From: Chengkuizengella marina
GTDB taxonomy: Bacteria; Bacillota; Bacilli; Paenibacillales; KCTC-33759
Assembly: GCF_009910845.1 (NCBI RefSeq)
Contig: NZ_SIJB01000014.1
Location: 1-64,000, forward strand
Reading direction: 5' to 3'
Length of the DNA: 64,000 nt
Within the stretch, counting starts at the first letter, position 1. The number at the start of each line of letters is the position of its first letter. The notes under the pieces were generated by a model. The model saw only the letters and a list, made by a program, of their open reading frames with translations. It was not told where the DNA came from and did no database searches. Shown piece by piece: positions 25,577-34,085 of the stretch. The translations under genes and the position numbers were made by a program.

Positions 25577-27949
25577 ATGGAGAGAACAATTCGTAAAGCT
25601 GCTGTTTTGGGGTCAGGTGTGATGGGTGCGGCAATCGCTGCACATTTAGCGAATGTAGGCATTCAAACCTTACTGTTAGATATGGCTCCAAAGGGAGAGA
25701 CAGATCCGAACAAAATGAATGACATCGTTGAAGCTTCTAAAAAAAATCTATTAAAAAACAAACCAAGTCCCCTTTTCACAAAAGAGGTTTTAAATCGTAT
25801 AGAGATAGGTAATTTTGATGAGGATTTACATCGTATTACAGATGTGGATTGGGTGATCGAAGTCATCATAGAAAATCTTGAAATTAAACAAGAATTTTTC
25901 AAAAAAATAGAACTGCATTGGTACCCGGGCACCATTGTGAGTTCTAATACTTCAGGTATTTCAGTTCATGCCATATGTGAAAGTAACTCCGAGCAGTTTA
26001 AAAAACACTTTTTAGGCACTCATTTTTTTAATCCCCCTAGATATATGAAACTGCTTGAGTTTATCCCTACAAAACATACAGATCCGAACATTGTATCTTT
26101 TATGAAGAACTTCTGTGAGAAGAAATTAGGAAAAGGGGTAGTCATCGCAAAAGATACACCTAACTTTATTGCCAATCGGATTGGTACCTATGGTCTTTTA
26201 TGCTCTCTTAAACAGATGGAAAAACTAGGGCTGACAATATCTGAAGTAGATGAATTGACAGGTCCTTTAATAGGGAGACCCAAAAGTGCTACATTTCGTA
26301 CGTTGGATTTAGTTGGTATTGATACGTTTGTTTTAGTTGCTAATACAGTGTATGAAAATGTAACAGATCCTGAAGAAAAGGAAATATTTAAAGTCCCAGA
26401 ACTGATGGAATACATGGTCGAACAAGGATACATTGGGGATAAAGCAGGGTCTGGTTTTTATCAGAAAAAGCGCACGGATACAGGAAAGGTGATATTAGAA
26501 CTTGATGTTGTAAATAAAACGTATATTCCTAGAAGTAAAAGTAATTTGAGTTCCATAGAAGCAGCAAAAGATACAAAGGGACTAAAAAACAAGTTGAAAG
26601 TCCTGATTGAGTCAGATGATAAAGGCGGAAAATTTACTTGGGAATTAATGAAGAAAGGTTGGTTATACGCTGCAAATAAGGTCCCGGAAATATCAGATGA
26701 TATTCGAGCTGTAGATGAAGCTATGAAATGGGGATTTAATTGGGAGCTTGGACCATTTGAAGCTTGGGATGCAGTTGGCGTTGTAGATACCGTCTCAAGA
26801 ATGAAAGAGGAAGGAGAGATCATCCCTGTTTGGATTGAATCAATGTTGGCCACTGGGAAAACTTCTTTTTATGAAAAACAAGGTGATAAAACCTTTTATA
26901 TTCAAATGGATGGTGGTTTAAAAGAAAAAGAAATCGCGAAAGAGATCATTTCCTTAGATCAAATCAAAGAAAAAAATGGAGTGATCAAGAGCAATACAGG
27001 GGCTAGTTTGTTTGATATTGGAGACGATATCGCGTGCCTACAATTCCATTCTATGAACAATACGATAGGACCTGATGTTTTACAAATGGTTCCTATCGCT
27101 TTAGAGGAAGTTCGTAAAAATTATCGTGGATTAGTCATTGGTCATCAAAAAGGGAAGAACTTTTGTGTAGGTGCCAATTTAATGATGCTGTTGATGGCGG
27201 CACAAGATGAAGATTGGTATGAAATTGAACAAATGATACAAGGTTTTCATCAAATGGCGATGGGACTAAAGTATTTTGAAAAACCGATTGTCACCGCTCC
27301 GTTTGGTATGACACTAGGTGGTGGTGTAGAAGTTTGTTTACCGTCTTCTCATGTGCAAGCATCTGCTGAAACCTACATGGGTCTAGTTGAGATGGGGGTT
27401 GGTTTAATTCCAGCAGGCGGAGGCACTAAAGAAATGTTAGTCCGATCGACCGTTTCTGTGGATATGGATAAAACCATTGATTTATTACCATTTGTTAATC
27501 GTGTATTTGAAACGATTGGCATGGCTAAAGTTTCTACGAGTGCAGCGGAGGCGAAGGAGCTTGGTTTATTAAGAGCATCAGATCGAATAACCATGAACCC
27601 GGATCATTTAATTTATGATGCAAAACAAGCGGCACTTGGGATGTCCATTGCAGGTTATGAGCCGCCAACACCAAAGAAAGTTAGAGTTGTGGGTGAACCA
27701 GGACTCGCTGCATTGAAGATGGGATTATATCAAATGAAAATGAGCGGATTTATTAGTGAGCATGATGAATTAATCGGCACACATCTAGCTAACATTTTAT
27801 CTGGTGGAAAGGTAGCGGCGAATAGTTTAGTTACAGAAAAATATTTACTGGAATTAGAGCTTGAAGCCTTTTTAAGTTTATGTGGTGAACCAAAGTCACA
27901 AGAACGTATACAACACATGCTGTTAACTAGAAAACCGTTACGTAACTAA
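25577..27949 (+). CDS. fadN: 3-hydroxyacyl-CoA dehydrogenase / enoyl-CoA hydratase, FadN type
   Basis: The protein has 790 residues, close to the 789 of B. subtilis FadN. An N-terminal Rossmann NAD-binding site (LGSGVMGAAIAAHLANVG) and 3HCDH domains oxidise 3-hydroxyacyl-CoA. A C-terminal crotonase domain (GKNFCVGAN, then GMTLGGGVEVCL and GLIPAGGGTKEML) provides enoyl-CoA hydratase activity. The dehydrogenase-first order is the FadN arrangement, opposite to E. coli FadB. GTG 25568 falls within the Shine-Dalgarno sequence AAGGAG, so ATG 25577 is chosen. A MITE-like repeat separates it from fadA. Confidence 0.95.
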   Translation: MERTIRKAAVLGSGVMGAAIAAHLANVGIQTLLLDMAPKGETDPNKMNDIVEASKKNLLKNKPSPLFTKEVLNRIEIGNFDEDLHRITDVDWVIEVIIENLEIKQEFFKKIELHWYPGTIVSSNTSGISVHAICESNSEQFKKHFLGTHFFNPPRYMKLLEFIPTKHTDPNIVSFMKNFCEKKLGKGVVIAKDTPNFIANRIGTYGLLCSLKQMEKLGLTISEVDELTGPLIGRPKSATFRTLDLVGIDTFVLVANTVYENVTDPEEKEIFKVPELMEYMVEQGYIGDKAGSGFYQKKRTDTGKVILELDVVNKTYIPRSKSNLSSIEAAKDTKGLKNKLKVLIESDDKGGKFTWELMKKGWLYAANKVPEISDDIRAVDEAMKWGFNWELGPFEAWDAVGVVDTVSRMKEEGEIIPVWIESMLATGKTSFYEKQGDKTFYIQMDGGLKEKEIAKEIISLDQIKEKNGVIKSNTGASLFDIGDDIACLQFHSMNNTIGPDVLQMVPIALEEVRKNYRGLVIGHQKGKNFCVGANLMMLLMAAQDEDWYEIEQMIQGFHQMAMGLKYFEKPIVTAPFGMTLGGGVEVCLPSSHVQASAETYMGLVEMGVGLIPAGGGTKEMLVRSTVSVDMDKTIDLLPFVNRVFETIGMAKVSTSAAEAKELGLLRASDRITMNPDHLIYDAKQAALGMSIAGYEPPTPKKVRVVGEPGLAALKMGLYQMKMSGFISEHDELIGTHLANILSGGKVAANSLVTEKYLLELELEAFLSLCGEPKSQERIQHMLLTRKPLRN

Positions 27950-27957
27950 TAGAGGTT

Positions 27958-28126
27958 GTTCAAAAAATACCCTTTTGATCACGAAGTGGCTCAAGGAAGT
28001 AATTTCGACATCGAATATTGCACTCACATTTGAAGTCCGGTGCTCATGTAACCAAACACTACACTCCGCTCCAGCTCCTGCATCTTCGCACAATCTTCTC
28101 GGTGCTGAAAACGGAAATTTTTGAAC
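27958..28126. repeat. MITE-like intergenic repeat between fadN and fadA
   Basis: About 169 bp bounded by GTTCAAAAAAT and ATTTTTGAAC as terminal inverted repeats. Its internal sequence is non-coding and more GC-rich than the flanks. The beginning (TTGATCACGAAGTGGCTCA) and the end (CGGTGCTGAAAACGGAAAT) look like a family of dispersed intergenic repeats I recall from Paenibacillus and Brevibacillus genomes. That resemblance is from memory. It interrupts the fadN-fadA spacing and could affect read-through. Confidence 0.6.
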
Positions 28127-28161
28127 ACATAATAATAAGACTGTTTTGAGGAGGGGATAGA

Positions 28162-29340
28162 ATGAAGGAAGCAGTAATTGTTTCAGCAGTTAGAACTCCA
28201 ATGGGGAAAGCTCATAAAGGCTCACTTGCTCAATCTCGTGCAGAGGATTTAGGGGGTTTAGTTGTTGAAGAAGTGATTCATCGTACAGCGGGTTTAAAGA
28301 AGCAGGAAATTGAAGATGTTATCATCGGATGTGCAATGCCAGAAGGTGAACAAGGTTTAAATATGGGAAGGATTATATCTTTGCGTGCAGGTTTACCGGA
28401 TCACGTACCCGCATTAACTGTGAATCGATTTTGTGCTTCTGGTTTACAATCCATTGCTTTTGCAGCGGAACGAATACAATGCGGCTCTGCAGAAGTGATT
28501 GTAGCTGGTGGGGTGGAGAGCATGAGTCATGTTCCCATGTCAGGGTTTAAACCACAACCAAATCCGTTTTTAGTAGATTCACGTCCTGAGGTATATATCC
28601 AAATGGGAGTTACTGCTGAAAATGTAGCGAAAAAATATGATATCAACCGAGAGAAACAAGATGCTTTCTCTGTAAGAAGTCATCAAAAAGCGGCCTTAGC
28701 GATCAATGAGGGGAAATTTAAAGAGGAGATTGTCCCTGTATCAGTGACACAAACGTTCATAAATAAAGATGGAAAACAAGAGCAGACCTCCTTTTTATTT
28801 GAAACTGATGAAGGAGTGCGTCCTGATACTTCTCTGGAAGTGCTCTCAAGATTAAAACCTGCTTTTGTTACAAAAGGAACAGTAACTGCAGGAAACTCTT
28901 CGCAAATGAATGATGCGGCATCGGCCGTCGTTGTCATGTCTCGTGAAAAAGCAGAGCAATTAGGTTTAAAACCGATGGCCATATTTCGATCCTTTGCAGT
29001 ATCAGGTGTTGCACCTGAGATCATGGGTATAGGTCCTGTAGATGCGATACCCAAAGCGATAAAACAAGCAGGGCTAACGTTGCAGGATATAGATCTTTTT
29101 GAAATAAATGAAGCCTTTGCTGCACAATGTGTAGCAGTCATTGAACAGGTAGGAATAGATATTGATAAAGTGAATGTTAATGGAGGAGGCATTGCTTTAG
29201 GGCATCCACTTGGTTGTACTGGATCAAAATTAACAACCACTTTATTATATGAGGCAAGACGGAGAAAGAGTAAATATGGAGTGGTAAGCATGTGTATTGG
29301 TGGGGGTATGGGAGCTGCTGGAGTATTTGAATTTGTTTGA
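28162..29340 (+). CDS. fadA: Acetyl-CoA C-acyltransferase (3-ketoacyl-CoA thiolase)
   Basis: The thiolase has 392 residues. The acylated Cys is in NRFCASGLQSI (about residue 92), with the His of NEAFAAQ-containing and GHPLGCTGSK blocks, and the second catalytic Cys in CIGGGMGAAG. It cleaves 3-ketoacyl-CoA to acetyl-CoA and a shortened acyl-CoA. GAGGAGGGG precedes the ATG. It is the FadA partner of FadN in the B. subtilis-type fadNAE arrangement. Confidence 0.95.
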   Translation: MKEAVIVSAVRTPMGKAHKGSLAQSRAEDLGGLVVEEVIHRTAGLKKQEIEDVIIGCAMPEGEQGLNMGRIISLRAGLPDHVPALTVNRFCASGLQSIAFAAERIQCGSAEVIVAGGVESMSHVPMSGFKPQPNPFLVDSRPEVYIQMGVTAENVAKKYDINREKQDAFSVRSHQKAALAINEGKFKEEIVPVSVTQTFINKDGKQEQTSFLFETDEGVRPDTSLEVLSRLKPAFVTKGTVTAGNSSQMNDAASAVVVMSREKAEQLGLKPMAIFRSFAVSGVAPEIMGIGPVDAIPKAIKQAGLTLQDIDLFEINEAFAAQCVAVIEQVGIDIDKVNVNGGGIALGHPLGCTGSKLTTTLLYEARRRKSKYGVVSMCIGGGMGAAGVFEFV

Positions 29341-29462
29341 TGTAAAAAACCATTTCTTGTTTGTTTTCGTTTATAAAATGAAGAAGGGAGGGACGTTTGT
29401 CAAAACATATTGTATAACTTCATGAATAATGACATGCGAACTTCATTCTTTTTTGACAACGG

Positions 29463-31250
29463 ATGATTATGAAAGCGAATAACCTCGTGAAAGGTGGTAG
29501 CTTTTTACTAAGTGAGGTGGATGTGTCTACAGTTTTTACACCAGAGGATTGTACTGAAGAGCATCTTATGATTGCAAACTTATCTGAGAGCTTTATTGAT
29601 CAAGAAATTGATCCCTATGACGATGTTTTGGAAACACAGGACTTCACCTTGTTAGTAAAGTTGGTTAAAAAAGCAGGAGAATTAGGATTGTTAGGGGCTT
29701 CCGTTCCTGAAGAGTATGGTGGGACTAATTTAGATCGAATTAGTTCCACTTTAATTTCTGAAAAAATGATACGCTGCAGTTCTTATTCATTAACTATTGC
29801 AGCTCACATTGGGATTGGGACTTTACCCATCGTTTTGTTTGGCACAAAAGATCAAAAACAAAAATACTTACCTTTGTCAGTAAGTGGGGAGCAAATTTTT
29901 GCCTACTGTTTAACTGAACCTTCTTCAGGCTCCGATGCTTTGAATGCAAAAACCACAGCTGTGTTAAGTGAGGATGCTACACACTACGTTTTAACAGGTA
30001 CGAAACAATTTATTACGAATGCAGCTTTTGCAGACGTATTTATCGTGTATGCGAAAGTAGATGGTAAACATTTTTCCACATTTATTGTAGAGAAAAAGTT
30101 TAAGGGTGTCTCCACTGGAGCAGAGGAGAAAAAAATGGGTATCAAGGGTTCTTCCACTCGTCAGCTTATTTTGGAAGATGTGCATGTTCCTATTGAAAAC
30201 GTATTAGGCGAGGTCGGAAAAGGTCACGTGATCGCCTTTAATATTTTAAATCTAGGACGTTATTCACTGGCTGCAGGTTGTGTTGGTTCAAGCAAATGGG
30301 CGATAGAGCTTGCTGTACAATACGGTTGCGAGCGAAAACAGTTCAATAAAACACTAACTGAATTTCCTTTAATACAGAAAAAAATAGCAGACATGACGAT
30401 ATATACTTATGCGGCTGAGAGCATGGTATTTCGCACTGGTGGGTTAATGGATTCAGCGAGAAGAAGTTTAAATTTAAATATAGAAGATCATGCAAACCAA
30501 GTAATCAAAGGCATTGCTGAATATGCGATGGAATGTTCAATGAACAAAGTGTTTGCAACAGAGTGCTTGGATTATGTGGCTGATGAAAGTTTACAAATTC
30601 ATGGGGGTTATGGATTTACACAAGAATATAAAATCGAAAGAATTTATCGAGACGCTAGAATTAATCGTATTTTTGAAGGCACAAATGAAATTAATCGCTT
30701 GTTGATTCCAAACCAGTTGTTTCGAAGAGCAATGAAAGGGGAACTTCCACTTATGGAAGCGGTAAAAAAACTAGAACAGGAATTAGTTACCTATATTCCT
30801 TCTACACCAGATGAGGGAGTACCGCTTTTGCAAGAAAAAGCGATATTAAACTCCGCTAAAAAAATCTTTTTAATGGTAGTAGGAAAGACAGTCAAACAAT
30901 TCAAACAACAGTTGGAGGAACAACAAGAGATTATAGAAATCATTGCAAATCTAGCTATTCAAATTTATGCGATGGAATCCGTCATGATAAGGACGAAAAA
31001 AGCGATTGATAAAGAAGGCATCATAAGAGCCAAACAAAAATGGAATATTACAGCCGCATTTACCCAAGAAAGTTTCGCAAAGATCCAGCATATGGCAAAG
31101 GATGCGTTTGTAATGACAGAGAGCGGAGATGAATTAAAAATGACATTGGCAATGATGAAAAAATTAGTACGCTATAATCCAAGAAACTTACTCCCCGTCA
31201 AACGTCAAATTGCAGCTAGGATCATTGATAGTAAAAAATATGTTGTTTAA
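29463..31250 (+). CDS. fadE: Acyl-CoA dehydrogenase, FadE type
   Basis: The protein has 595 residues, close to B. subtilis FadE (594). The acyl-CoA dehydrogenase fold is shown by AYCLTEPSSGSDA, the FAD/substrate block FITNAAFADVF, the ETF-contact region and the C-terminal QIHGGYGFTQEYKIERIYRDARINRIFEGTNEINR signature in overlapping segments, followed by an extra C-terminal domain of about 170 residues. It performs the first oxidation step and passes electrons to EtfAB. Two ATGs (29463, 29469) share a weak Shine-Dalgarno sequence, and the first is used. A 122-bp gap after fadA lacks an evident terminator. Confidence 0.93.
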   Translation: MIMKANNLVKGGSFLLSEVDVSTVFTPEDCTEEHLMIANLSESFIDQEIDPYDDVLETQDFTLLVKLVKKAGELGLLGASVPEEYGGTNLDRISSTLISEKMIRCSSYSLTIAAHIGIGTLPIVLFGTKDQKQKYLPLSVSGEQIFAYCLTEPSSGSDALNAKTTAVLSEDATHYVLTGTKQFITNAAFADVFIVYAKVDGKHFSTFIVEKKFKGVSTGAEEKKMGIKGSSTRQLILEDVHVPIENVLGEVGKGHVIAFNILNLGRYSLAAGCVGSSKWAIELAVQYGCERKQFNKTLTEFPLIQKKIADMTIYTYAAESMVFRTGGLMDSARRSLNLNIEDHANQVIKGIAEYAMECSMNKVFATECLDYVADESLQIHGGYGFTQEYKIERIYRDARINRIFEGTNEINRLLIPNQLFRRAMKGELPLMEAVKKLEQELVTYIPSTPDEGVPLLQEKAILNSAKKIFLMVVGKTVKQFKQQLEEQQEIIEIIANLAIQIYAMESVMIRTKKAIDKEGIIRAKQKWNITAAFTQESFAKIQHMAKDAFVMTESGDELKMTLAMMKKLVRYNPRNLLPVKRQIAARIIDSKKYVV

Positions 31251-31286
31251 GTTTTTGTTATCGTCTACTTTAAGGGATACCTATTT

Positions 31287-32297
31287 TTAAAATTGAATGG
31301 GTTCCATACTTTCATTTAGTACCCCAAATTCATACCCATTTTCCACAAGATAATTTAATAATAAAGGTAGATGTTCATATGTTTCAGGGATTTCATGTAA
31401 AAGTATAACGATGGGTTCAACTGAATTTTCTTTTTGTTTTAATTGCTTGATAACATGATCAACATATTGTTCACTTTGAAATTTCCAATCTAAACTATCA
31501 ATATTCCAATCCCAAAGCAGGTAACTATTTTCACTCACTTCATTCATATATTCATCCGTCATAAACGGTTTGCTTCCATATGGAGTACGAATTAAAAAAG
31601 ATTCAACCCCTGTTATTTCTTTTAAGGTTTGCTTAGCTATATTCATTTCATTTATAACAGAACTTTGAGAGGCATAGAATGAGTTTTTATGATGTGTAAC
31701 ACCATGTAACCCAACGGAATGACCATCGTCTACCATTTGCTGTACTGATTCAGCGAATTTCCTCATACTTGGTTCTAACATAAAAAATGTGGCTTGAATA
31801 TCATACTCTTTTAATAGTTGTAAAATATCACTTGAAACAGCTCTTGGACCATCATCAAAGGTTAAGTAAACTATTTTTTTATTTTCCTCTATTATTGCAC
31901 TGACATCCGAATTGTCTTGTCTAGCTTCTTCATTTTTTTGCTTGGAAGTTATTGATTCAACCTCAATTTTATCAGTATTTAAATTAGTTTCTTCATTTTG
32001 AATAAACTGTTGGTTTTGTTCATTTATATTTATGTGGTTATCTTGTTTCTCTAAATTTGATAATGCTAAAGAATCAATGGGCTGTTTATCATCTTTTTGT
32101 AAATCGGGTTGGGGTAGTCTATTATTTGAATATAATTGTGTAGAATCACTTAAAGTAATGGGTTGTAAACTAATAAAAATAAAAATGCTAAGAATGAATA
32201 AAACTGCCACTCTCTTTATTTTAAATGGTTTAGTATTTCTCTTATTTATCTTCTGCTCTTGTTTGTACCTTGTCAGTAATTCTGGTTGTTGAAACAT
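31287..32297 (-). CDS. Membrane-anchored polysaccharide deacetylase (NodB domain)
   Basis: The protein has 336 residues. A basic N-terminus is followed by a transmembrane segment (about residues 29-46), a charged linker of about 90 residues and a NodB/CE4 domain. NodB motifs are TFDDGP (metal Asp and catalytic Asp), HGVTHH (the H-x3-H metal motif, as the variant H-G-V-T-H), RTPYG, DWNIDSLDW and LLHEIPE with the C-terminal His. It should remove N-acetyl groups from peptidoglycan or another extracellular glycan. AGGGGAA lies upstream of the ATG. It converges with fadE, and the 37-bp gap has no clear terminator. Confidence 0.9.
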   Translation of the reverse strand: MFQQPELLTRYKQEQKINKRNTKPFKIKRVAVLFILSIFIFISLQPITLSDSTQLYSNNRLPQPDLQKDDKQPIDSLALSNLEKQDNHININEQNQQFIQNEETNLNTDKIEVESITSKQKNEEARQDNSDVSAIIEENKKIVYLTFDDGPRAVSSDILQLLKEYDIQATFFMLEPSMRKFAESVQQMVDDGHSVGLHGVTHHKNSFYASQSSVINEMNIAKQTLKEITGVESFLIRTPYGSKPFMTDEYMNEVSENSYLLWDWNIDSLDWKFQSEQYVDHVIKQLKQKENSVEPIVILLHEIPETYEHLPLLLNYLVENGYEFGVLNESMEPIQF

Positions 32298-32367
32298 GAG
32301 TTTGATTCCCCTTCCCTGTAATCTATCTATTTCTATAATAGAAAAAAGAGCCTAGGAAAGGGTAACA

Positions 32368-32404
32368 AAAAGGTGACAATAACCTCGCGGTTTTGTCACC
32401 TTTT
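32368..32404. terminator. Perfect palindromic terminator-like hairpin
   Basis: AAAAGGTGACAA and TTGTCACCTTTT form a 12-bp stem with a 13-nt loop. It lies between two minus-strand genes and would end transcription of the upstream small membrane protein gene. Confidence 0.65.
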
Positions 32405-32468
32405 GTCATAAAAATATTCGATATTATCTGAAAAGGTTCCAATTCTTAAATGTTAAAAATCATTCTGA

Positions 32469-32771
32469 TTAATAACGTGAAACTTGAGAGGAAGATCTAG
32501 CAGCACTCATGAGTAATAATATCGCTGTTACGATATGCATAATCATGCCTACAATAGGAATCCACGCGATACATGAGGTTATGATACCAACAATACTAGG
32601 CGTTTTTGTTGAGCCTTCTTTTGAACAAACTGCTAATGTAACAATATGTAACAAAAGCATGACCATTAAAGGTGTCCAAGCAAACCCAATTACGATGGAA
32701 CCACCAATTACAGGTATGCCTAATATAGCTTCTAATCCACCTGTCAACCATTTTAAATTTTTTGATGCCAT
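32469..32771 (-). CDS. Small membrane protein of unknown function (100 aa)
   Basis: ATG 32771 (MASKNLKWLTGGLEAIL) has TAGGGGG at good spacing, whereas an ATG 45 bp upstream does not. Three hydrophobic segments suggest three membrane helices, with a short Ser-rich C-terminal tail. The family is not recognised by name. The gene stands alone on the minus strand between the deacetylase and another small envelope protein. Confidence 0.65.
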   Translation of the reverse strand: MASKNLKWLTGGLEAILGIPVIGGSIVIGFAWTPLMVMLLLHIVTLAVCSKEGSTKTPSIVGIITSCIAWIPIVGMIMHIVTAILLLMSAARSSSQVSRY

Positions 32772-32868
32772 GCATATTCCCCCTAAAATAGAAAATAGTA
32801 AATTTAATGAATACAAGAAACATAAGGAATTGCTCGTTTAATTAATATAGTAACAAAATCCTAAATAA

Positions 32869-32895
32869 AAGGACACCCATAAGTGAGATGTCCTT
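32869..32895 (-). terminator. Terminator of the 33.2-kb small gene
   Basis: AAGGACA and TGTCCTT pair around a 13-nt loop. On the minus strand the hairpin is followed by TTATTT. Confidence 0.65.
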
Positions 32896-32908
32896 AAGCA
32901 CATAATTT

Positions 32909-33238
32909 TTAAATAAATAAAAATGCTCCAACTGCAAATGGTATTAAAAATAATGCCGCGATAGCTGCAAAACCTAGAGCAAACCGCGCCCCAAAAAATG
33001 GCGCAAAGGAGACCGAAGCTTTATCATCTGCTGCATTTTTAAGCTGAGCTTTTGCTTTTTTAGAACTTGTAGTCGAGATGTTAGAGGGTCCGTCATAACC
33101 AGCCTCAAAATGTAAACATCCTCCTGAAACATCTTGAAGATAACCATGTACCGTAGTTCCGTCATGTAATACAGCGCATACATGCTGACCTACACAAGGA
33201 GAACATGTTTCCTCAGTTATAGGATATATCTCTCTCAT
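32909..33238 (-). CDS. Conserved hypothetical protein with C-terminal membrane segment (109 aa)
   Basis: The ATG at 33238 (MREIYPITEETC) follows AAAGGAGGAAA, while the upstream alternative at 33265 has no ribosome binding site. The N-terminal 50 residues carry Cys and Gly-rich segments (TCSPCVGQHVCAVLHDG) resembling an SH3-like small domain. Then comes a Lys-rich stretch and a hydrophobic C-terminal helix rich in Ala and Phe. Similar proteins of unknown role occur in spore formers, to my recollection. It is probably an envelope-associated protein. Confidence 0.65.
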   Translation of the reverse strand: MREIYPITEETCSPCVGQHVCAVLHDGTTVHGYLQDVSGGCLHFEAGYDGPSNISTTSSKKAKAQLKNAADDKASVSFAPFFGARFALGFAAIAALFLIPFAVGAFLFI

Positions 33239-33542
33239 GATATATTTCCTCCTTTCTATACACAACCTGTATAAAAGTAATTTAACAACCTTTGAATAGG
33301 ATATTTCATGATATTGTATGCACTGTTATGCTCTTGTGCTTGGATATCTGTCTATTTTTGAAATATACCAAAAAGTTTATTTGTAATTACTTTAAAATTA
33401 AAATTGTGCAGGAGGGTTAGAGGTGATGTACCTAAAAATAATCATCACCTTCCATCATCTTTTATCATACATTGTGATGAGTGGATGAAACACTGATTTA
33501 AATAAGTGAGTGGACACCATGTTATAAGAAGGAACCAAACAT
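33239..33542. other. Intergenic region, possible tiny ORF only
   Basis: About 300 bp between two minus-strand genes. It holds the ribosome binding site of the left gene and, on the plus strand, AGGAGG followed by a 21-codon frame from 33426 (MMYLKIIITFHHLL). A hairpin GGTGATG/CATCACC covers its beginning. Nothing firm is present. Confidence 0.35.
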
Positions 33543-33574
33543 GTGCGAATAACTTTTTCATTCGTTATTCGCAC
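33543..33574. terminator. Hairpin downstream of the bactofilin gene
   Basis: GTGCGAATAAC and GTTATTCGCAC form an 11-bp stem. It lies directly beyond the bactofilin stop codon on the minus strand. The T tract is weak, so it may serve RNA stability rather than termination. Confidence 0.5.
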
Positions 33575-33582
33575 TGTTTCAA

Positions 33583-34065
33583 TTATCTATCCATTTGATA
33601 AACCTGTTCATTTTTTACAGACTGGGATTTTGCTTTTTCTTTTTTAATTTTGTGCATAATTGTTTTTACATCTGATTGCTTATCAGAATGATTTTCATTA
33701 GAAATGATGGCTACGTTTTTCTGCTCTTCCATTTTGCTCTCACCTGAGAAGATTCCACCTTCTTCAACTTTAATTGAACCTACGGAAATGTCACCAAATA
33801 CTTTACCTGTATTAGTAATAGATAATAACCCACTAGTGTTAATGGTTCCTCGTATAATACCTGCATTGATAACATTTTTGGCATTAATATTAGATTGAAC
33901 ATTGGCATCTACTCCAATGGCTAGATCCCCAGCGCATTGGATGTCTCCAGAAAATTGACCTTCAATTCGTAAACTGGCTTTTGTTTTTAATTCTCCTTCA
34001 AAGGTGGTTTCTTTTCCAATTACAGTGTCAATTGAATTGGGATTTGCTTCTGATTTTTTAAACAT
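33583..34065 (-). CDS. Bactofilin (polymer-forming cytoskeletal protein), copy 1
   Basis: About 160 residues with the bactofilin (DUF583) right-handed beta-helix core: DTVIGKETTFEGELKTKASL, then repeats with IEGQFSGDI, GDLAIG and TGKVFGDI. Short charged tails flank the core. AAAGGAG at 8 bp supports ATG 34065 (MFKKSEANPN); an upstream in-frame ATG at 34089 overlaps the preceding gene. It lies 20 bp after a membrane-anchored M23 peptidase gene, and in several bacteria bactofilins position such peptidoglycan hydrolases. A paralogous pair lies at 52.6-54.1 kb. Confidence 0.9.
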   Translation of the reverse strand: MFKKSEANPNSIDTVIGKETTFEGELKTKASLRIEGQFSGDIQCAGDLAIGVDANVQSNINAKNVINAGIIRGTINTSGLLSITNTGKVFGDISVGSIKVEEGGIFSGESKMEEQKNVAIISNENHSDKQSDVKTIMHKIKKEKAKSQSVKNEQVYQMDR

Positions 34066-34085
34066 ATAAATGATCTCCTTTAATT

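Noticed and set aside
28683..29291. 202-codon minus-strand frame inside fadA
   Set aside because: It is antisense to a complete thiolase and its length comes from codon bias on the coding strand.
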